DNA of 64,000 nucleotides from Pseudomonas sp. GR 6-02 (GCF_001655615.1 NZ_CP011567.1:1745001-1809000), one strand, 5' to 3'; positions 10,120 to 20,562 are shown, counted from the stretch's first letter. Notes: generated by a model from the sequence alone, not told the origin. Numbers and translations: made by a program.

Positions 10120-10159
10120 CGCAGCCTACGGCAGCTCGTAGGAGCTGCCGTAGGCTGCG
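10120..10159. repeat. Perfect 18-bp palindrome, fluorescent Pseudomonas repeat
   Basis: An 18-bp arm (CGCAGCCTACGGCAGCTC) is followed by a 4-base loop and its exact complement. It lies between the stops of two convergent genes, so the RNA hairpin could act as a bidirectional transcript end, although no long T-run follows. The core (GCAGCTCCTAC-type) recurs at 19332-19435. Confidence 0.8.
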
Positions 10160-10175
10160 ATCTCTTCAAAAATAT

Positions 10176-11102
10176 CTACCCCGCCATCGCCAACCGGTTA
10201 CGCCCCTCGCGCTTGGCCACATACAGCGCACTGTCGGCTCGTCGCAACAGGCTCTCGGCAGACTCGCCGGGCAGCAGGGTCGAGCAACCCAGGCTGACCG
10301 TCAGTTCGATGGTCTTGCCTTCGGCCACATAGTCCTGGGCCTGCGCAGCGAACCGCAGTCGTTCGCCGACCATGGCCGCGGCTTCCCGGCTGGTGTTGGA
10401 CAGCAGGATCATGAATTCTTCGCCTCCAAACCGGAACACCATGTCCACGTTACGCAACTGGCTTTTGATCGAGGCCGCGACGGCCTTGAGCACTTCATCG
10501 CCGGCGCTGTGCCCGTAGGTGTCGTTGATCTGTTTGAAGTGATCGATGTCCAGCATCAGCAGCGACAGGGGCTGTGAGTGTCGGCGCGACATCTCGATTT
10601 CCCGTTGCAGCGTCTGATCCATCGCGATGCGATTGCCGGTGTCGGTCAGCGGGTCGCGCAAGGCGCTTTGGGTGGCGGCACGGTAGAGCAGGGCATTGCG
10701 CATCGGGTAGAGAAGCGCTGATAACAGCGATTCCAGATGGCCTTGCTCTTCATCGCTGAAACGCTGATTGCGACGGAACACCAGTTCACCCAATTGCTCG
10801 CCTTCATGACTGAGGCTGTAGCTGATCGAATGATGACCTCGCTGGCCGAACTGCAGGCGCAAGTCGCTGGGCTGATGCTCATAATTCAAGGCATCCAGCG
10901 GTACAAGGCGCTGAATTTCACGGAAGAAAAGTCCGAGAATGCGTTGCGGCTCAAGACTGGTTTGCAGTTGCAGGCCCAGCTCCTGACGCAACTGCGCAAG
11001 ACTGACGGGCCGCTCCAGAAGGGGAGGCTGCTGACCAAAGCCCAGGCGTTGCAATTTGGCGCTGTCGAAGTCAATTGCGTTGGTCTGGGAAGGCGATTTC
11101 AT
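10176..11102 (-). CDS. Diguanylate cyclase with GAF-like N-terminal region
   Basis: The 308-residue product starts MKSPSQTNAIDFDSAKLQR. Residues about 25-140 look like a GAF-type sensory region, followed by a GGDEF domain from about 150. The active-site loop reads FRFGGEEFMILL, and RNVD five residues upstream is an intact RxxD inhibitory site, so active c-di-GMP synthesis is expected. The RSDSALYVAKREGRNR-like C-terminal motif (RRADSALYVAKREGRNR) is typical of the domain. There is no transmembrane segment, so it is cytosolic. A 15-bp palindrome lies 20 bp upstream of the start and could be an operator. It converges on the TenA-like gene. Confidence 0.92.
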   Translation of the reverse strand: MKSPSQTNAIDFDSAKLQRLGFGQQPPLLERPVSLAQLRQELGLQLQTSLEPQRILGLFFREIQRLVPLDALNYEHQPSDLRLQFGQRGHHSISYSLSHEGEQLGELVFRRNQRFSDEEQGHLESLLSALLYPMRNALLYRAATQSALRDPLTDTGNRIAMDQTLQREIEMSRRHSQPLSLLMLDIDHFKQINDTYGHSAGDEVLKAVAASIKSQLRNVDMVFRFGGEEFMILLSNTSREAAAMVGERLRFAAQAQDYVAEGKTIELTVSLGCSTLLPGESAESLLRRADSALYVAKREGRNRLAMAG

Positions 11103-11476
11103 ATGGCGTGAGCCCCTAAACAGTAAGACTGTCTTACAGGCTGGGTGAGAGCGGCTTTGGGCTGCGCGTCATACTGGTCCATCAGTCCCGTAGGACATTT
11201 GGCACGAGTTTAGTCCGCTTTGCCGAAGATTAGTAACCTCTCGGCTCGAGCTCTGCCCCGTCTGCTTTCACACGGCGTGTCTGAGCAAAATTAGAGCGAA
11301 AGTCGTGCCATTCGGTTCAGTCGGTTAAAAAGCGTTCTAAATCAACAAGGTTGGGGAGGTTGCGAAGGATGGTGTAGGGGGTATTGGCATTTATTTGACT
11401 TGAAACAGCAACAGTTATCACGGGCTTTGCGTGCCGCGACGGGAAGTCGTCGCGGCACAAAAGCGACGCACGGGCA
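11103..11476. other. Intergenic region between diguanylate cyclase and yciK
   Basis: These 374 bp hold no convincing ORF. They contain the palindrome at 11123-11137 and an 11-bp perfect inverted repeat (GTGCCGCGACG, 6-base loop) at 11431-11458 just beyond the yciK stop. The latter could end yciK transcription, though no T-run follows it on either strand. Confidence 0.6.
11123..11137. promoter_or_regulatory. Operator-like palindrome upstream of diguanylate cyclase gene
   Basis: GTAAGAC-T-GTCTTAC is an exact odd palindrome centred at 11130, 20 bp before the start codon. The placement suits a repressor site over the promoter or leader, but no cognate regulator is visible nearby. Confidence 0.3.
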
Positions 11477-12217
11477 TTACTGAGCGTCGAACGCCTGACC
11501 GTTGATGCCGGTACTGTCCGGCCCCATCAAGTAAAGGTAGACCGGCATGATCTCCTCGGGTGTCGGGTTGTTCAGCGGATTTTCCCCAGGGTAGGCCTGA
11601 GCGCGCATGCTGGTGCGGGTGGCGCCGGGGTTGATGCTGTTGGAGCGCACGGGGGCGACGGTGTCTACTTCGTCGGCCAGGGTTTGCATCAGGCCTTCGG
11701 TGGCGAACTTGGACACGCCGTAAGCGCCCCAATATGCACGACCCTTGCGACCGACGCTGCTGGAGGTGAACACCACCGAGGCGTCCTGCGATAGCTTGAG
11801 CAGCGGCAGCAGGGTGCTGGTGAGCATGAACATGGCGTTGACGTTGACCTGCATGACGCGCATGAAGTTCTCGCCGGACAACTGCTCGATCGGTGTGCGT
11901 GGGCCGATGATCGACGCATTGTGAAGCAAGCCGTCGAGGTGGCCGAATTCGGTTTCGATCATGGCCGCCAGTTCATCGTATTGGTGGGGCAGGGCGGTTT
12001 CCAGGTTGAACGGGATCACCACCGGTTGTGGATGCCCGGCCGCTTCGATTTCGTCGTATACCTGAGTCAGATTGGCTTCGGTCTTGCCCAGCAGCAACAC
12101 GGTGGCGCCATGAGCGGCGTAGGTTTTCGCGGCGGCAGCACCGATGCCTCGGCCAGCGCCGGTGACCAGGATGACCCGGTCCTTGAGCAATTCAGGACGG
12201 GCGGAATAATCAAACAT
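11477..12217 (-). CDS. yciK: Short-chain dehydrogenase YciK
   Basis: The product is 246 residues starting MFDYSARPELLKDRVILV; a frame extension upstream to 12232 has no better start. The cofactor loop is TGAGRGIGAAAAKTYAAHG, the structural motif is LLHNASIIGP, and the catalytic Ser and YxxxK are seen as FTSSSVGRKGRAYWGAYGVSK. It is an NAD(P)-dependent oxidoreductase of the YciK group whose substrate is not established. It follows mupP and ubiG in the same orientation, the usual Pseudomonas order, but a REP-like palindrome sits between it and mupP, so expression may be partly uncoupled. Confidence 0.9.
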   Translation of the reverse strand: MFDYSARPELLKDRVILVTGAGRGIGAAAAKTYAAHGATVLLLGKTEANLTQVYDEIEAAGHPQPVVIPFNLETALPHQYDELAAMIETEFGHLDGLLHNASIIGPRTPIEQLSGENFMRVMQVNVNAMFMLTSTLLPLLKLSQDASVVFTSSSVGRKGRAYWGAYGVSKFATEGLMQTLADEVDTVAPVRSNSINPGATRTSMRAQAYPGENPLNNPTPEEIMPVYLYLMGPDSTGINGQAFDAQ

Positions 12218-12254
12218 AAAAAACCTCAACACAATTCAACAGGCAGGCATCGTA

Positions 12255-12288
12255 TTTGTGGCGAGGGAGCAAGCTCCCTCGCCACAAA
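12255..12288. repeat. REP-like palindrome (GAGCAAGCTC type)
   Basis: TTTGTGGCGAGGGAGC, two bases, then its exact complement make a 16-bp hairpin. It lies in the mupP-yciK gap. Related copies occur at 60957-60988 and 62273-62387. Confidence 0.85.
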
Positions 12289-12299
12289 AGCCTCTGTAA

Positions 12300-12971
12300 T
12301 CAGCAACTGCACAAAGCGCTATCCAGCACCAGGCGCAACTCCATTGGATGATCGACCACCACATCCGCGCCCCAATGCCGCGGGTTATCCTCCGGATGAA
12401 TGTAGCCGTAGGTCACGGCGGCTGTTCTGGTGCCGGCATCGCGGCCGGATTCGATATCGCGCAGGTCATCGCCGACGAACAGCACGCTGGCCGGATCGAG
12501 GTCGAGCATCTTGCACGCCAGGATCAACGGCTCCGGGTCCGGTTTGCTGTTCTTCACATGATCCGGGCAGATCAGCAGCGCCGAACGCTCGGCCAGCCCC
12601 AATTGCTGCATGATCGGCTCGGCGAAGCGCAGCGGCTTGTTGGTGACCACGCCCCAGATCAGGTTGGCCTTCTCGATGTCGGCCAGCAATTCGCCCATGC
12701 CGTCGAAGAGCTTGCTGTGCACCGCGCAACCTTTGACATAGCGCTCCAGAAACTCCAGGCGCAGCTCCTCGAAGCCCGGCGATTCCGGGTCCATCGAGAA
12801 AGTCACTGCAACCATCGCCCTGGCGCCGCCGGAGATCTCGTCACGGATGTGCTTGTCGTTCATCGGCGGCAAACCACGCTCGGCACGCATCGCCTGGCAG
12901 ATGGCGATGAAGTCCGGCGCGGTGTCGAGCAGGGTGCCGTCCATGTCGAAAAGAACTGCTCTGATACGCAT
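12300..12971 (-). CDS. mupP: N-acetylmuramic acid 6-phosphate phosphatase MupP (HAD family)
   Basis: The 223-residue HAD hydrolase starts [17 protein letters not shown], with the nucleophile in DMDGT (Asp 9). Later motifs are VTNKPLRF (motif II), and KPDPEPL with [12 protein letters not shown] (motifs III and IV). Annotators often call this gph, but in Pseudomonas the gene between ubiG and yciK is MupP, which dephosphorylates MurNAc-6-phosphate in the muropeptide-recycling bypass to UDP-MurNAc and so affects intrinsic fosfomycin resistance. The start lies 4 bp after the ubiG stop, so the two are surely cotranscribed. Confidence 0.9.
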   Translation of the reverse strand: MRIRAVLFDMDGTLLDTAPDFIAICQAMRAERGLPPMNDKHIRDEISGGARAMVAVTFSMDPESPGFEELRLEFLERYVKGCAVHSKLFDGMGELLADIEKANLIWGVVTNKPLRFAEPIMQQLGLAERSALLICPDHVKNSKPDPEPLILACKMLDLDPASVLFVGDDLRDIESGRDAGTRTAAVTYGYIHPEDNPRHWGADVVVDHPMELRLVLDSALCSC

Positions 12972-12975
12972 CGGC

Positions 12976-13674
12976 TTACTCCTCGCGCAGGGTCTGGATC
13001 ATGTAGTTGACGTCGACATCGGATGCCAGTTTGTAGTGCTTGGTCAGCGGGTTGTAGGTCAGGCCGATGATGTCCTTGACGGTCAGGCCGGCCATGCGAC
13101 TCCAGGCACCGAGCTCGGAAGGGCGGATGAATTTCTTGAAGTCGTGAGTGCCACGCGGCAGCAGCTTCATGATGTATTCGGCGCCGACGATGGCGAACAG
13201 ATAGGCCTTCGGGTTGCGGTTGATGGTGGAGAAGAATACCTGGCCGCCAGGCTTGACCATGCGGAAGCAGGCGCGGATCACCGAGGACGGATCCGGAACG
13301 TGTTCAAGCATTTCCAGGCAGGTAACGACGTCGAACTGCTCAGGCATTTCTTCGGCCAGCGCTTCGGCGGTGATTTGCCGGTACTCGACGTTTACGCCGG
13401 ATTCCAGTTGATGCAATTGCGCGACCGCCAGCGGCGCTTCGCCCATGTCGATGCCCATCACGGTGGCGCCGCGCTGGGCCATGGCTTCGCTGAGGATGCC
13501 GCCGCCGCAACCGACGTCGAGGACTTTCTTGCCGGCCAGATTGACGCGCTCGTCGATCCAGTTGACCCGCAGGGGGTTGATGTCGTGCAGCGGTTTGAAC
13601 TCGCTTTCGCGGTCCCACCAGCGATGGGCCAGGGCTTCGAATTTGGCGATTTCGGCGTGGTCGACGTTGCTCAT
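12976..13674 (-). CDS. ubiG: Ubiquinone biosynthesis O-methyltransferase UbiG
   Basis: The 232-residue class I SAM methyltransferase has motif I as [16 protein letters not shown] near residue 50 and a second motif [14 protein letters not shown]. The N-terminal [20 protein letters not shown] stretch is characteristic of UbiG. It catalyses both O-methylations of ubiquinone synthesis at the inner membrane. It is the first gene of ubiG-mupP-yciK, and the mtaD stop is 57 bp upstream, making a longer transcript possible. Confidence 0.96.
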   Translation of the reverse strand: MSNVDHAEIAKFEALAHRWWDRESEFKPLHDINPLRVNWIDERVNLAGKKVLDVGCGGGILSEAMAQRGATVMGIDMGEAPLAVAQLHQLESGVNVEYRQITAEALAEEMPEQFDVVTCLEMLEHVPDPSSVIRACFRMVKPGGQVFFSTINRNPKAYLFAIVGAEYIMKLLPRGTHDFKKFIRPSELGAWSRMAGLTVKDIIGLTYNPLTKHYKLASDVDVNYMIQTLREE

Positions 13675-13731
13675 GGTGTCAGTCCTCTAAAACTTGAAAA
13701 ATTCTGTTGCCCCGGTTTTGGTCCAGGGTGC

Positions 13732-15066
13732 TTACGATTCGGTGTGGCCGCTGATGCGCCTGCCCCAGGCCTTGGCGGTGGCGCACAGTTGCGCTTCATC
13801 CAGGCGGGTCAGGCGGCGGTCGTCGAGCAGTTGCTTGCCGGCGACCCAAAGGTGTTTCACGCAGTCGCGGCCAGTGGCATATATAAGTTGCGAAACCGGG
13901 TCGTAGACCGGTTGCTGCGCCAGGCCCGACAGGTCGAATGCGACGATGTCTGCCGCCTTGCCGACTTCCAGCGAACCGGTTTGCGCTTCGATTCCCAGCG
14001 CGCGGGCGCCATTGAGCGTGGCCATGCGCAGGGCGCGATGGGCGTCCAGCGCGGTGGCCGAGCCGGCGACAGCCTTGGCCAGCAATGCGGCGGTGCGGGT
14101 TTCACCAAGCAGGTCCAGGTCATTATTGCTGGCCGCGCCATCGGTGCCGACTGCCACATTCACCCCAGCCTGCCACAAGCGCTCGACCGGGCAGAAGCCA
14201 CTGGCCAGCTTCAGGTTCGACTCCGGGCAATGAATCACATTGGTGTTACTTTCTACCAGCAGCGCCAGGTCTTCATCGCTGATCTGGGTCATGTGAACGG
14301 CCTGGAAGCGCGGCCCGAGCAGGCCCAGGCGGCCGAGGCGGGCCAGCGGGCGTTCGCCGCGCTGCTCCACCGACTGCTGCACTTCGAAGGCGGTTTCGTG
14401 GACATGCATGTGAATCGAGGCGTCCAGCTCTTCGGCGATCACCCGGATTTTTTCCAGGTTTTCGTCGCCCACGGTGTACGGGGCATGGGGGCCGAAGGTG
14501 ACTTTGATCCGTTCGTGATGCTTGAGATCGCCGAATAATTCGACGCCCTGACGAATGGCGTCATCCGCCGTGCTGGCGCCTGGAATCGGGAAATCGAGGA
14601 TCGGAATGGCGATCTGGGCGCGAATGCCGCTGTTATGTACGCGTTCGCTGGCGACCTTCGGGAAGAAATACATGTCAGAGAAGCAGGTGATGCCACCTTT
14701 GATCTGCTCGGCGATGGCCAGGTCCGTGCCGTCGCGTACGAACGCCTCGTCGACCCATTTGGCTTCGGCCGGCCAGATATGGCTTTCCAGCCAGGTCATC
14801 AGCGGCAGATCGTCGGCCAGGCCGCGGAACAGCGTCATTGCTGCATGCCCGTGGGCATTGATCAGGCCCGGGCTGAGCAGCATGCCCGGCAATTCGCGCA
14901 CTTCGGCTGCGTTAAGCTTCAAGGCTGCTGCGCGAGGGCCGATAAACACGATACGACCGTCGCGGATACCCAGGGCATGCTCTTTAAGGACCACGCCAGC
15001 CGGTTCGACGGGTACCAGCCAGGTCGGCAGCAATAATAGGTCGAGCGCAGCGGTGGGGGTCGGCAT
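13732..15066 (-). CDS. mtaD: 5'-methylthioadenosine deaminase MtaD (amidohydrolase)
   Basis: The start is set at the ATG at 15066 ([16 protein letters not shown]), giving 444 residues. The frame stays open far upstream but there it only mirrors mtnA. Metal and substrate motifs are [32 protein letters not shown] and [13 protein letters not shown], the TRZ/ATZ-SAH deaminase pattern. The P. aeruginosa orthologue in the same position deaminates methylthioadenosine to methylthioinosine. It is divergent from mtnA, another enzyme of methylthioadenosine salvage, with 108 bp between their starts, which suggests shared control. Some SAH deaminase activity is possible. Confidence 0.9.
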   Translation of the reverse strand: MPTPTAALDLLLLPTWLVPVEPAGVVLKEHALGIRDGRIVFIGPRAAALKLNAAEVRELPGMLLSPGLINAHGHAAMTLFRGLADDLPLMTWLESHIWPAEAKWVDEAFVRDGTDLAIAEQIKGGITCFSDMYFFPKVASERVHNSGIRAQIAIPILDFPIPGASTADDAIRQGVELFGDLKHHERIKVTFGPHAPYTVGDENLEKIRVIAEELDASIHMHVHETAFEVQQSVEQRGERPLARLGRLGLLGPRFQAVHMTQISDEDLALLVESNTNVIHCPESNLKLASGFCPVERLWQAGVNVAVGTDGAASNNDLDLLGETRTAALLAKAVAGSATALDAHRALRMATLNGARALGIEAQTGSLEVGKAADIVAFDLSGLAQQPVYDPVSQLIYATGRDCVKHLWVAGKQLLDDRRLTRLDEAQLCATAKAWGRRISGHTES

Positions 15067-15135
15067 CGAGAGTCGGTTCCAGTGCTTTTGTAAAGGATGG
15101 CGAAGTATACCCGAGCGTCTTCGCGGGGGGATCGC

Positions 15136-15141
15136 TATAAT
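15136..15141 (+). promoter_or_regulatory. Putative -10 element for mtnA
   Basis: A perfect TATAAT lies 33 bp before the mtnA ATG within the mtaD/mtnA divergent gap. No good -35 hexamer is seen at 17 bp, so the promoter call is tentative. Confidence 0.4.
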
Positions 15142-15174
15142 CGGCGGCTTTTGTTCATGAGTGCGGGGTGTGGG

Positions 15175-16251
15175 ATGCGCGATCGACTGTTGGCTGCGGA
15201 GAAGGTGAAGGCCATCGATTGGCGTGATGGCGCACTGTACCTGTTGGATCAGCGTATTTTGCCGTTCGAGGAAACCTGGATCGCCTACACCAGCGCTGCG
15301 GGTGTGGCCGAAGCCATTCGCTCGATGGTGGTGCGCGGTGCGCCGGCTATTGGCATCAGTGCGGCCTATGGCGTGGTGCTGGCGGCCCGTACCCGTTTTG
15401 CCGAAGGGGGCGACTGGCAAGCGGCGCTGGAAGAGGATTTCGCGCTGCTGGCCGACTCCCGTCCGACCGCGGTCAATCTGTTCTGGGCCTTGGGTCGCAT
15501 GCGTGAGCGGCTTGAGCGCCTGAGGGAGCACGCCGATCCGTTGTCGGTGCTGGAAGCCGAAGCCATCGCCATCCACGAAAGTGATCGCGAAGCCAACCTG
15601 ACCATGGCCCAGTTGGGCGTCGACCTGATCCGCAAACATCAAGGCAACGCCCAGGCGATCCTTACGCATTGCAACACCGGTGCACTGGCCACCGGTGGTT
15701 TCGGCACGGCGCTGGGGGTGATTCGCGGGGCGTTCATCGAAGGCATGGTCGAGCGCGTCTACGCCGACGAAACCCGGCCATGGCTGCAAGGTTCGCGATT
15801 GACTGCGTGGGAATTGGCCAATGAGGGTATTCCGGTGACCCTCAATGTCGATTCCGCTGCCGCGCACATCATGAAAACCAAGGGTGTGACCTGGGTGATC
15901 GTCGGCGCCGACCGGATTACCGCCAATGGCGATGTGGCGAACAAGATCGGTACCTACCAGTTGGCGGTCAACGCCATGCACCACGGCGTGCGCTTCATGG
16001 TGGTGGCACCGAGTTCGACCATCGACATGAACCTGGCCAGTGGCGACGAGATTCCTATCGAGGAGCGTGATGGCCGCGAGTTGCTGGAAGTTGGCGGCAA
16101 GCGGGTGGGGGCAGATGTGGAAGCGTTCAACCCGGTTTTCGACGTGACCCCGGCCGACCTGATCGATGCGATCGTCACCGAAAAAGGCATCGTCGAGCGC
16201 CCGGACACCGCGAAAATGGCTCAATTGATGTGCCGCAAGCGTCTGCATTAA
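15175..16251 (+). CDS. mtnA: S-methyl-5-thioribose-1-phosphate isomerase MtnA
   Basis: The ATG at 15175 ([16 protein letters not shown]) gives the usual 358 residues; the frame opens earlier but the extra residues are not conserved-looking. Diagnostic segments are [14 protein letters not shown], the catalytic Cys in [13 protein letters not shown] and the catalytic Asp in [16 protein letters not shown]. It isomerises methylthioribose-1-phosphate to methylthioribulose-1-phosphate in the cytosolic methionine salvage pathway. It is divergent from mtaD and followed by gyrA in the same direction after a 336-bp gap. Confidence 0.96.
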   Translation: MRDRLLAAEKVKAIDWRDGALYLLDQRILPFEETWIAYTSAAGVAEAIRSMVVRGAPAIGISAAYGVVLAARTRFAEGGDWQAALEEDFALLADSRPTAVNLFWALGRMRERLERLREHADPLSVLEAEAIAIHESDREANLTMAQLGVDLIRKHQGNAQAILTHCNTGALATGGFGTALGVIRGAFIEGMVERVYADETRPWLQGSRLTAWELANEGIPVTLNVDSAAAHIMKTKGVTWVIVGADRITANGDVANKIGTYQLAVNAMHHGVRFMVVAPSSTIDMNLASGDEIPIEERDGRELLEVGGKRVGADVEAFNPVFDVTPADLIDAIVTEKGIVERPDTAKMAQLMCRKRLH

Positions 16252-16587
16252 ATCATTCAGGCTGCACGAAATCGGTGTTTACAAGTGAAAAATACGGTTG
16301 AATGCCGGTTGATCACGCCTCTAAGCCCCTCTCGTCTCCTTCAAGCCTGTCACCGGTCAACTAACTATGCTCCATGCGCATCTGGGGGATAGGTGCGTGG
16401 CGGCTCTTGTGATAACATCCGGCGGTTTCCAGGGTAGCCTGATGTGGCTGCCTTTACTGCGCAGATCCATGGCATAACTCGTTGATTTGTCGTAAGTCGG
16501 TGCATGGCACTCAGTCTGTACCGGCGAGCTTCGTTCGTCCCATATGGATGTGACGAAGTTTCACCAGAAAAAGGAATCAGGCTTCTC
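16252..16587 (+). other. gyrA upstream region
   Basis: These 336 bp show no gene. They presumably carry the gyrA promoter. The best candidate is around 16404-16420 (TCTTGTGATAACATCC), but no convincing -35/-10 pair stands out. AAAAAGGAATC, 14 bp before the gyrA ATG, is the likely ribosome binding site. Confidence 0.45.
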
Positions 16588-19257
16588 ATGGGCGAACTGG
16601 CCAAAGAAATCCTCCCGGTCAATATCGAAGACGAGCTGAAGCAGTCCTACCTCGACTACGCGATGAGCGTTATTGTCGGGCGGGCACTGCCGGATGCGCG
16701 CGATGGCTTGAAGCCCGTGCACCGGCGTGTGCTGTTCGCGATGAGCGAGCTGGGCAACGACTTCAACAAGCCGTACAAGAAATCTGCCCGTGTTGTCGGT
16801 GACGTGATCGGTAAGTATCACCCGCACGGTGATACCGCGGTGTACGACACCATCGTTCGGATGGCGCAGCCATTCTCGCTGCGTTACCTGCTGGTGGACG
16901 GTCAGGGCAACTTCGGTTCGGTGGACGGCGACAACGCCGCGGCCATGCGATACACCGAAGTACGCATGACCAAGCTGGCGCACGAGCTGCTGGCCGACCT
17001 GCATAAAGAAACCGTGGACTGGGTGCCGAACTACGACGGCACCGAAATGATCCCCGCGGTCATGCCGACCAAGATCCCCAACCTGCTGGTCAACGGCTCC
17101 AGCGGTATCGCCGTGGGCATGGCGACCAACATTCCGCCGCACAACCTCGGTGAAGTCATCGACGGTTGCCTGGCACTCATCGACAATCCGGAGCTGACTG
17201 TCGATGAGCTGATGCAATACATCCCTGGTCCGGACTTTCCGACCGCCGCGATCATCAACGGTCGCGCCGGCATCATCGAAGCCTACCGCACCGGTCGCGG
17301 GCGCATTTACATGCGTGCCCGCTCGATCATCGAAGACATCGACAAGGTCGGTGGCCGTCAGCAGATCGTCATTACCGAACTCCCTTACCAGCTGAACAAG
17401 GCCCGTCTGATCGAGAAGATCGCCGAGCTGGTCAAAGAGAAGAAGCTTGAAGGCATCACCGAGCTGCGCGACGAGTCCGACAAGGACGGTATGCGCGTCG
17501 TGATCGAGCTGCGTCGCGGTGAAGTGCCAGAGGTGATTCTCAACAACCTCTACGCCCAGACTCAGCTGCAAAGCGTGTTCGGCATCAACATCGTTGCGCT
17601 GATCGACGGCCGTCCGCGGATCCTCAACCTCAAGGATCTGCTGGAAGCCTTCGTTCGTCACCGTCGCGAAGTCGTGACCCGTCGTACCGTGTTCGAGCTG
17701 CGTAAAGCGCGCGAACGTGGCCACATCCTGGAAGGTCAGGCGGTTGCCCTGTCGAACATCGACCCGGTCATCGCCCTGATCAAGGCTTCGCCGACCCCGT
17801 CGGAAGCCAAGGAAGCGCTGATCAGCACGCCGTGGGAGTCCTCCGCGGTGGTTGCAATGGTTGAACGTGCCGGTGCCGATTCGTGCCGTCCGGAAAACCT
17901 CGATCCACAATACGGCCTGCGCGACGGCAAGTACTTCCTGTCGCCAGAGCAGGCGCAAGCCATTCTGGAGCTGCGTCTGCACCGCCTGACCGGTCTGGAA
18001 CACGAGAAGCTGCTGGCCGAGTATCAAGAGATCCTCAACCAGATCGGCGAGCTGATCCGCATCCTCAACAGCGCCACGCGCCTGATGGAAGTGATCCGCG
18101 AAGAGCTGGAAGTGATCCGCGCCGAGTACGGCGATGTGCGTCGCACCGAGATTCTCGATGCCCGTCTCGACCTGACCCTGGGCGACATGATCCCGGAAGA
18201 AGAGCGCGTCGTGACCATTTCCCACGGTGGCTACGCCAAGACCCAGCCTTTGGCTGCGTACCAGGCTCAGCGTCGTGGCGGTAAAGGTAAATCGGCTACC
18301 GGCGTGAAGGATGAGGACTACATCGCTCACCTGCTGGTCGCCAACAGCCACACCACGCTGCTGCTGTTCTCCAGCAAAGGCAAAGTGTACTGGCTGAAAA
18401 CCTACGAAATCCCGGAAGCCTCCCGCGCGGCCCGTGGTCGCCCGCTGGTCAACCTGCTGCCGCTGGACAGTGATGAATACATCACCACCATGCTGCCGGT
18501 CGAGGAATACACCGAAGGTCACTTCATCTTCATGGCCACTGCCAAAGGCACCGTGAAGAAGACCCCGCTGGAATCCTTCAGTCGTCAACGCAGCGTCGGT
18601 CTGATCGCGCTGGAGCTGGATGAAGGCGACGTACTGATCTCTGCGGCCATTACCGATGGCGATCGCGAAGTCATGCTGTTCTCCGACGGCGGCAAGGTGA
18701 CTCGCTTCAAGGAAACCGACGTTCGCGCCATGGGCCGTACCGCTCGCGGTGTCCGCGGCATGCGTCTGCCGGAAGGCCAGAAGCTGATTTCCATGTTGAT
18801 CCCGGAAGAAGGCAGCCAGATCCTCACCGCTTCGGCGCGTGGTTTCGGCAAGCGCACCGCGATCACCGAGTTCCCTGAGTACAAGCGTGGCGGTCAGGGT
18901 GTTATCGCCATGGTCAGCAACGAGCGTAACGGCCGTCTGGTCGGCGCGGTCCAAGTGCTCGACGGCGAGGAAATCATGCTGATTTCCGACCAGGGTACGT
19001 TGGTTCGTACCCGCGTCGACGAAGTGTCCAGCCTGGGCCGTAACACCCAGGGTGTGACCCTGATCAAGCTGGCCAACGATGAAACGCTGGTGGGCCTGGA
19101 GCGGGTTCAGGAGCCGTCGGAAGTCGAAGGCGAAGAGCTGGAAGGCGAAGGGCTTGCAGGTGAAGAGGGTGCAGTGTTCGAGGGTGAGGTCGTGATCGAC
19201 GATGTTGCCGACGACCAGCAACTCGACGCCGCCGCCGACGAAGAGCCGCAGGAGTAA
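16588..19257 (+). CDS. gyrA: DNA gyrase subunit A
   Basis: The ATG at 16588 ([20 protein letters not shown]) gives 889 residues. The catalytic Tyr is 122 in AAMRYTEVR. The quinolone-resistance region reads GDTAVYD with Thr83 and Asp87, the wild-type susceptible state for Pseudomonas. The C-terminal domain contains the GyrA box QRRGGKGK and six-bladed pinwheel repeats, then an acidic Glu/Gly-rich tail ([17 protein letters not shown]). With GyrB it introduces negative supercoils. A GC-rich hairpin follows the stop. Confidence 0.98.
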   Translation: MGELAKEILPVNIEDELKQSYLDYAMSVIVGRALPDARDGLKPVHRRVLFAMSELGNDFNKPYKKSARVVGDVIGKYHPHGDTAVYDTIVRMAQPFSLRYLLVDGQGNFGSVDGDNAAAMRYTEVRMTKLAHELLADLHKETVDWVPNYDGTEMIPAVMPTKIPNLLVNGSSGIAVGMATNIPPHNLGEVIDGCLALIDNPELTVDELMQYIPGPDFPTAAIINGRAGIIEAYRTGRGRIYMRARSIIEDIDKVGGRQQIVITELPYQLNKARLIEKIAELVKEKKLEGITELRDESDKDGMRVVIELRRGEVPEVILNNLYAQTQLQSVFGINIVALIDGRPRILNLKDLLEAFVRHRREVVTRRTVFELRKARERGHILEGQAVALSNIDPVIALIKASPTPSEAKEALISTPWESSAVVAMVERAGADSCRPENLDPQYGLRDGKYFLSPEQAQAILELRLHRLTGLEHEKLLAEYQEILNQIGELIRILNSATRLMEVIREELEVIRAEYGDVRRTEILDARLDLTLGDMIPEEERVVTISHGGYAKTQPLAAYQAQRRGGKGKSATGVKDEDYIAHLLVANSHTTLLLFSSKGKVYWLKTYEIPEASRAARGRPLVNLLPLDSDEYITTMLPVEEYTEGHFIFMATAKGTVKKTPLESFSRQRSVGLIALELDEGDVLISAAITDGDREVMLFSDGGKVTRFKETDVRAMGRTARGVRGMRLPEGQKLISMLIPEEGSQILTASARGFGKRTAITEFPEYKRGGQGVIAMVSNERNGRLVGAVQVLDGEEIMLISDQGTLVRTRVDEVSSLGRNTQGVTLIKLANDETLVGLERVQEPSEVEGEELEGEGLAGEEGAVFEGEVVIDDVADDQQLDAAADEEPQE

Positions 19258-19267
19258 GCGGGCAAGC

Positions 19268-19302
19268 AGGGGGCGGATGAAGATTCGCCCCCTTGTTGTT
19301 TG
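19268..19302 (+). terminator. gyrA terminator hairpin
   Basis: AGGGGGCG, a 10-base loop, then CGCCCCCT form an 8-bp stem starting 11 bp after the gyrA stop, followed by the T-rich TGTTGTTTGT. This fits a rho-independent terminator. Confidence 0.7.
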
Positions 19303-19331
19303 TCCTCAGGGAGCTGTGGAATTGTTTTTTA

Positions 19332-19435
19332 TGTAGGAGTTGTCGAGCGAAGCGATGCTGCGATCTCTTGATCTGGCTCTTGCTTTCGCTCAGCACTAAA
19401 AGATCGCAGCCTCGCTCTGCTCGACAGCTCCTACA
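19332..19435. repeat. Pair of inverted Pseudomonas repeats (GCAGCTCCTAC type)
   Basis: TGTAGGAGTTGTCGAGC at the left end is mirrored by GCTCGACAGCTCCTACA at the right end, with GCTGCGATCTC and AGATCGCAGC inside. This is a head-to-head pair of the repeat also present at 10120-10159. It fills most of the gyrA-serC gap. Confidence 0.8.
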
Positions 19436-19476
19436 GATTTATTGCGTGATACCACCAAATCAGAGCGAGATTGGAT

Positions 19477-20562
19477 GTGAGCAAGAGAGCCTATAACTTC
19501 TGTGCCGGTCCTGCGGCGCTTCCCGAAGCTGTCCTGAAGCGCGCCCAGGCTGAACTCCTTGATTGGCACGGCAAGGGCCTGTCGGTCATGGAAATGAGCC
19601 ATCGCAGCGATGAGTTCGTGTCCATTGCCACCAAGGCCGAGCAGGATCTGCGTGATCTGCTGAATATCCCCTCGAACTATAAAGTGCTGTTTCTGCAAGG
19701 TGGCGCGAGCCAGCAATTTGCTCAGATTCCGCTGAACCTGTTGCCGGAAAGCGGCACCGCCGACTATATCGACACCGGTATCTGGTCTCAGAAGGCGATC
19801 GAAGAAGCCTCGCGCTACGGCCACGTCAACGTTGCCGCAACCGCCAAGCCTTACGACTATTTCGCTATTCCCGGTCAGAACGAATGGAACCTGTCGAAAG
19901 ATGCGGCCTACGTTCACTACGCGCCGAACGAAACCATCGGCGGCCTGGAATTCCAGTGGATCCCGGAAACCGGTGATGTGCCGCTGGTCGCCGACATGTC
20001 CTCGGACATTCTTTCGCGCCCGGTGGATGTCTCGCGTTTCGGCATGATCTACGCCGGCGCCCAGAAAAACATCGGCCCGAGCGGCATCGTCGTCAACATC
20101 GTTCGCGAAGACCTGCTGGGTAACGCCCGTTCCATCTGCCCGACCATGCTCAACTACAAGGTCGCGGCCGACAACGGCTCGATGTACAACACGCCGCCAA
20201 CCCTGGCCTGGTACTTGTCCGGCCTGGTGTTCGAGTGGCTGAAAGAGCAGGGCGGCGTCGAAGCCATCGGCAAGCTCAATGAAGTGAAGCAGCGCACGCT
20301 GTACGACTTCATCGACGCCAGCGGCTTGTACAGCAACCCGATCAACAAGTCGGACCGCTCGTGGATGAACGTGCCGTTCCGTCTGGCCGACGATCGTCTC
20401 GACAAGCCGTTCCTGGCCGGTGCCGACGAACGTGGCCTGTTGAACCTCAAAGGTCACCGTTCCGTGGGCGGCATGCGTGCCTCCATCTATAACGCCGTCG
20501 ATATCGTTGCGGTCAACGCACTGGTTTCGTACATGGCAGAGTTCGAGAAGGAACACGGCTAA
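19477..20562 (+). CDS. serC: Phosphoserine aminotransferase
   Basis: GTG at 19477 gives MSKRAYNFCAGPAALPEAVL, 361 residues and the usual family N-terminus; a TTG two codons earlier is an alternative. The PLP fold is complete, with the phosphate/PLP loop LFLQGGASQQFAQIP and the Schiff-base Lys in YAGAQKNIGPSGIV. It makes O-phosphoserine, and 4-phosphohydroxy-threonine for pyridoxal synthesis. It begins the serC-pheA-hisC-tyrA/aroA-cmk operon and its stop shares one base with the pheA start. Confidence 0.97.
   Translation: MSKRAYNFCAGPAALPEAVLKRAQAELLDWHGKGLSVMEMSHRSDEFVSIATKAEQDLRDLLNIPSNYKVLFLQGGASQQFAQIPLNLLPESGTADYIDTGIWSQKAIEEASRYGHVNVAATAKPYDYFAIPGQNEWNLSKDAAYVHYAPNETIGGLEFQWIPETGDVPLVADMSSDILSRPVDVSRFGMIYAGAQKNIGPSGIVVNIVREDLLGNARSICPTMLNYKVAADNGSMYNTPPTLAWYLSGLVFEWLKEQGGVEAIGKLNEVKQRTLYDFIDASGLYSNPINKSDRSWMNVPFRLADDRLDKPFLAGADERGLLNLKGHRSVGGMRASIYNAVDIVAVNALVSYMAEFEKEHG

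Noticed and set aside
13732..16248. An 838-codon leftward frame spanning mtaD and all of mtnA
   Set aside because: Only 13732-15066 has amidohydrolase sequence. The upstream half is the antisense of mtnA, which is clearly the real gene there.
16561..19221. An 886-codon antisense frame over gyrA
   Set aside because: It mirrors gyrA codon structure and has no family-like sequence. Long antisense frames are common in GC-rich genes.
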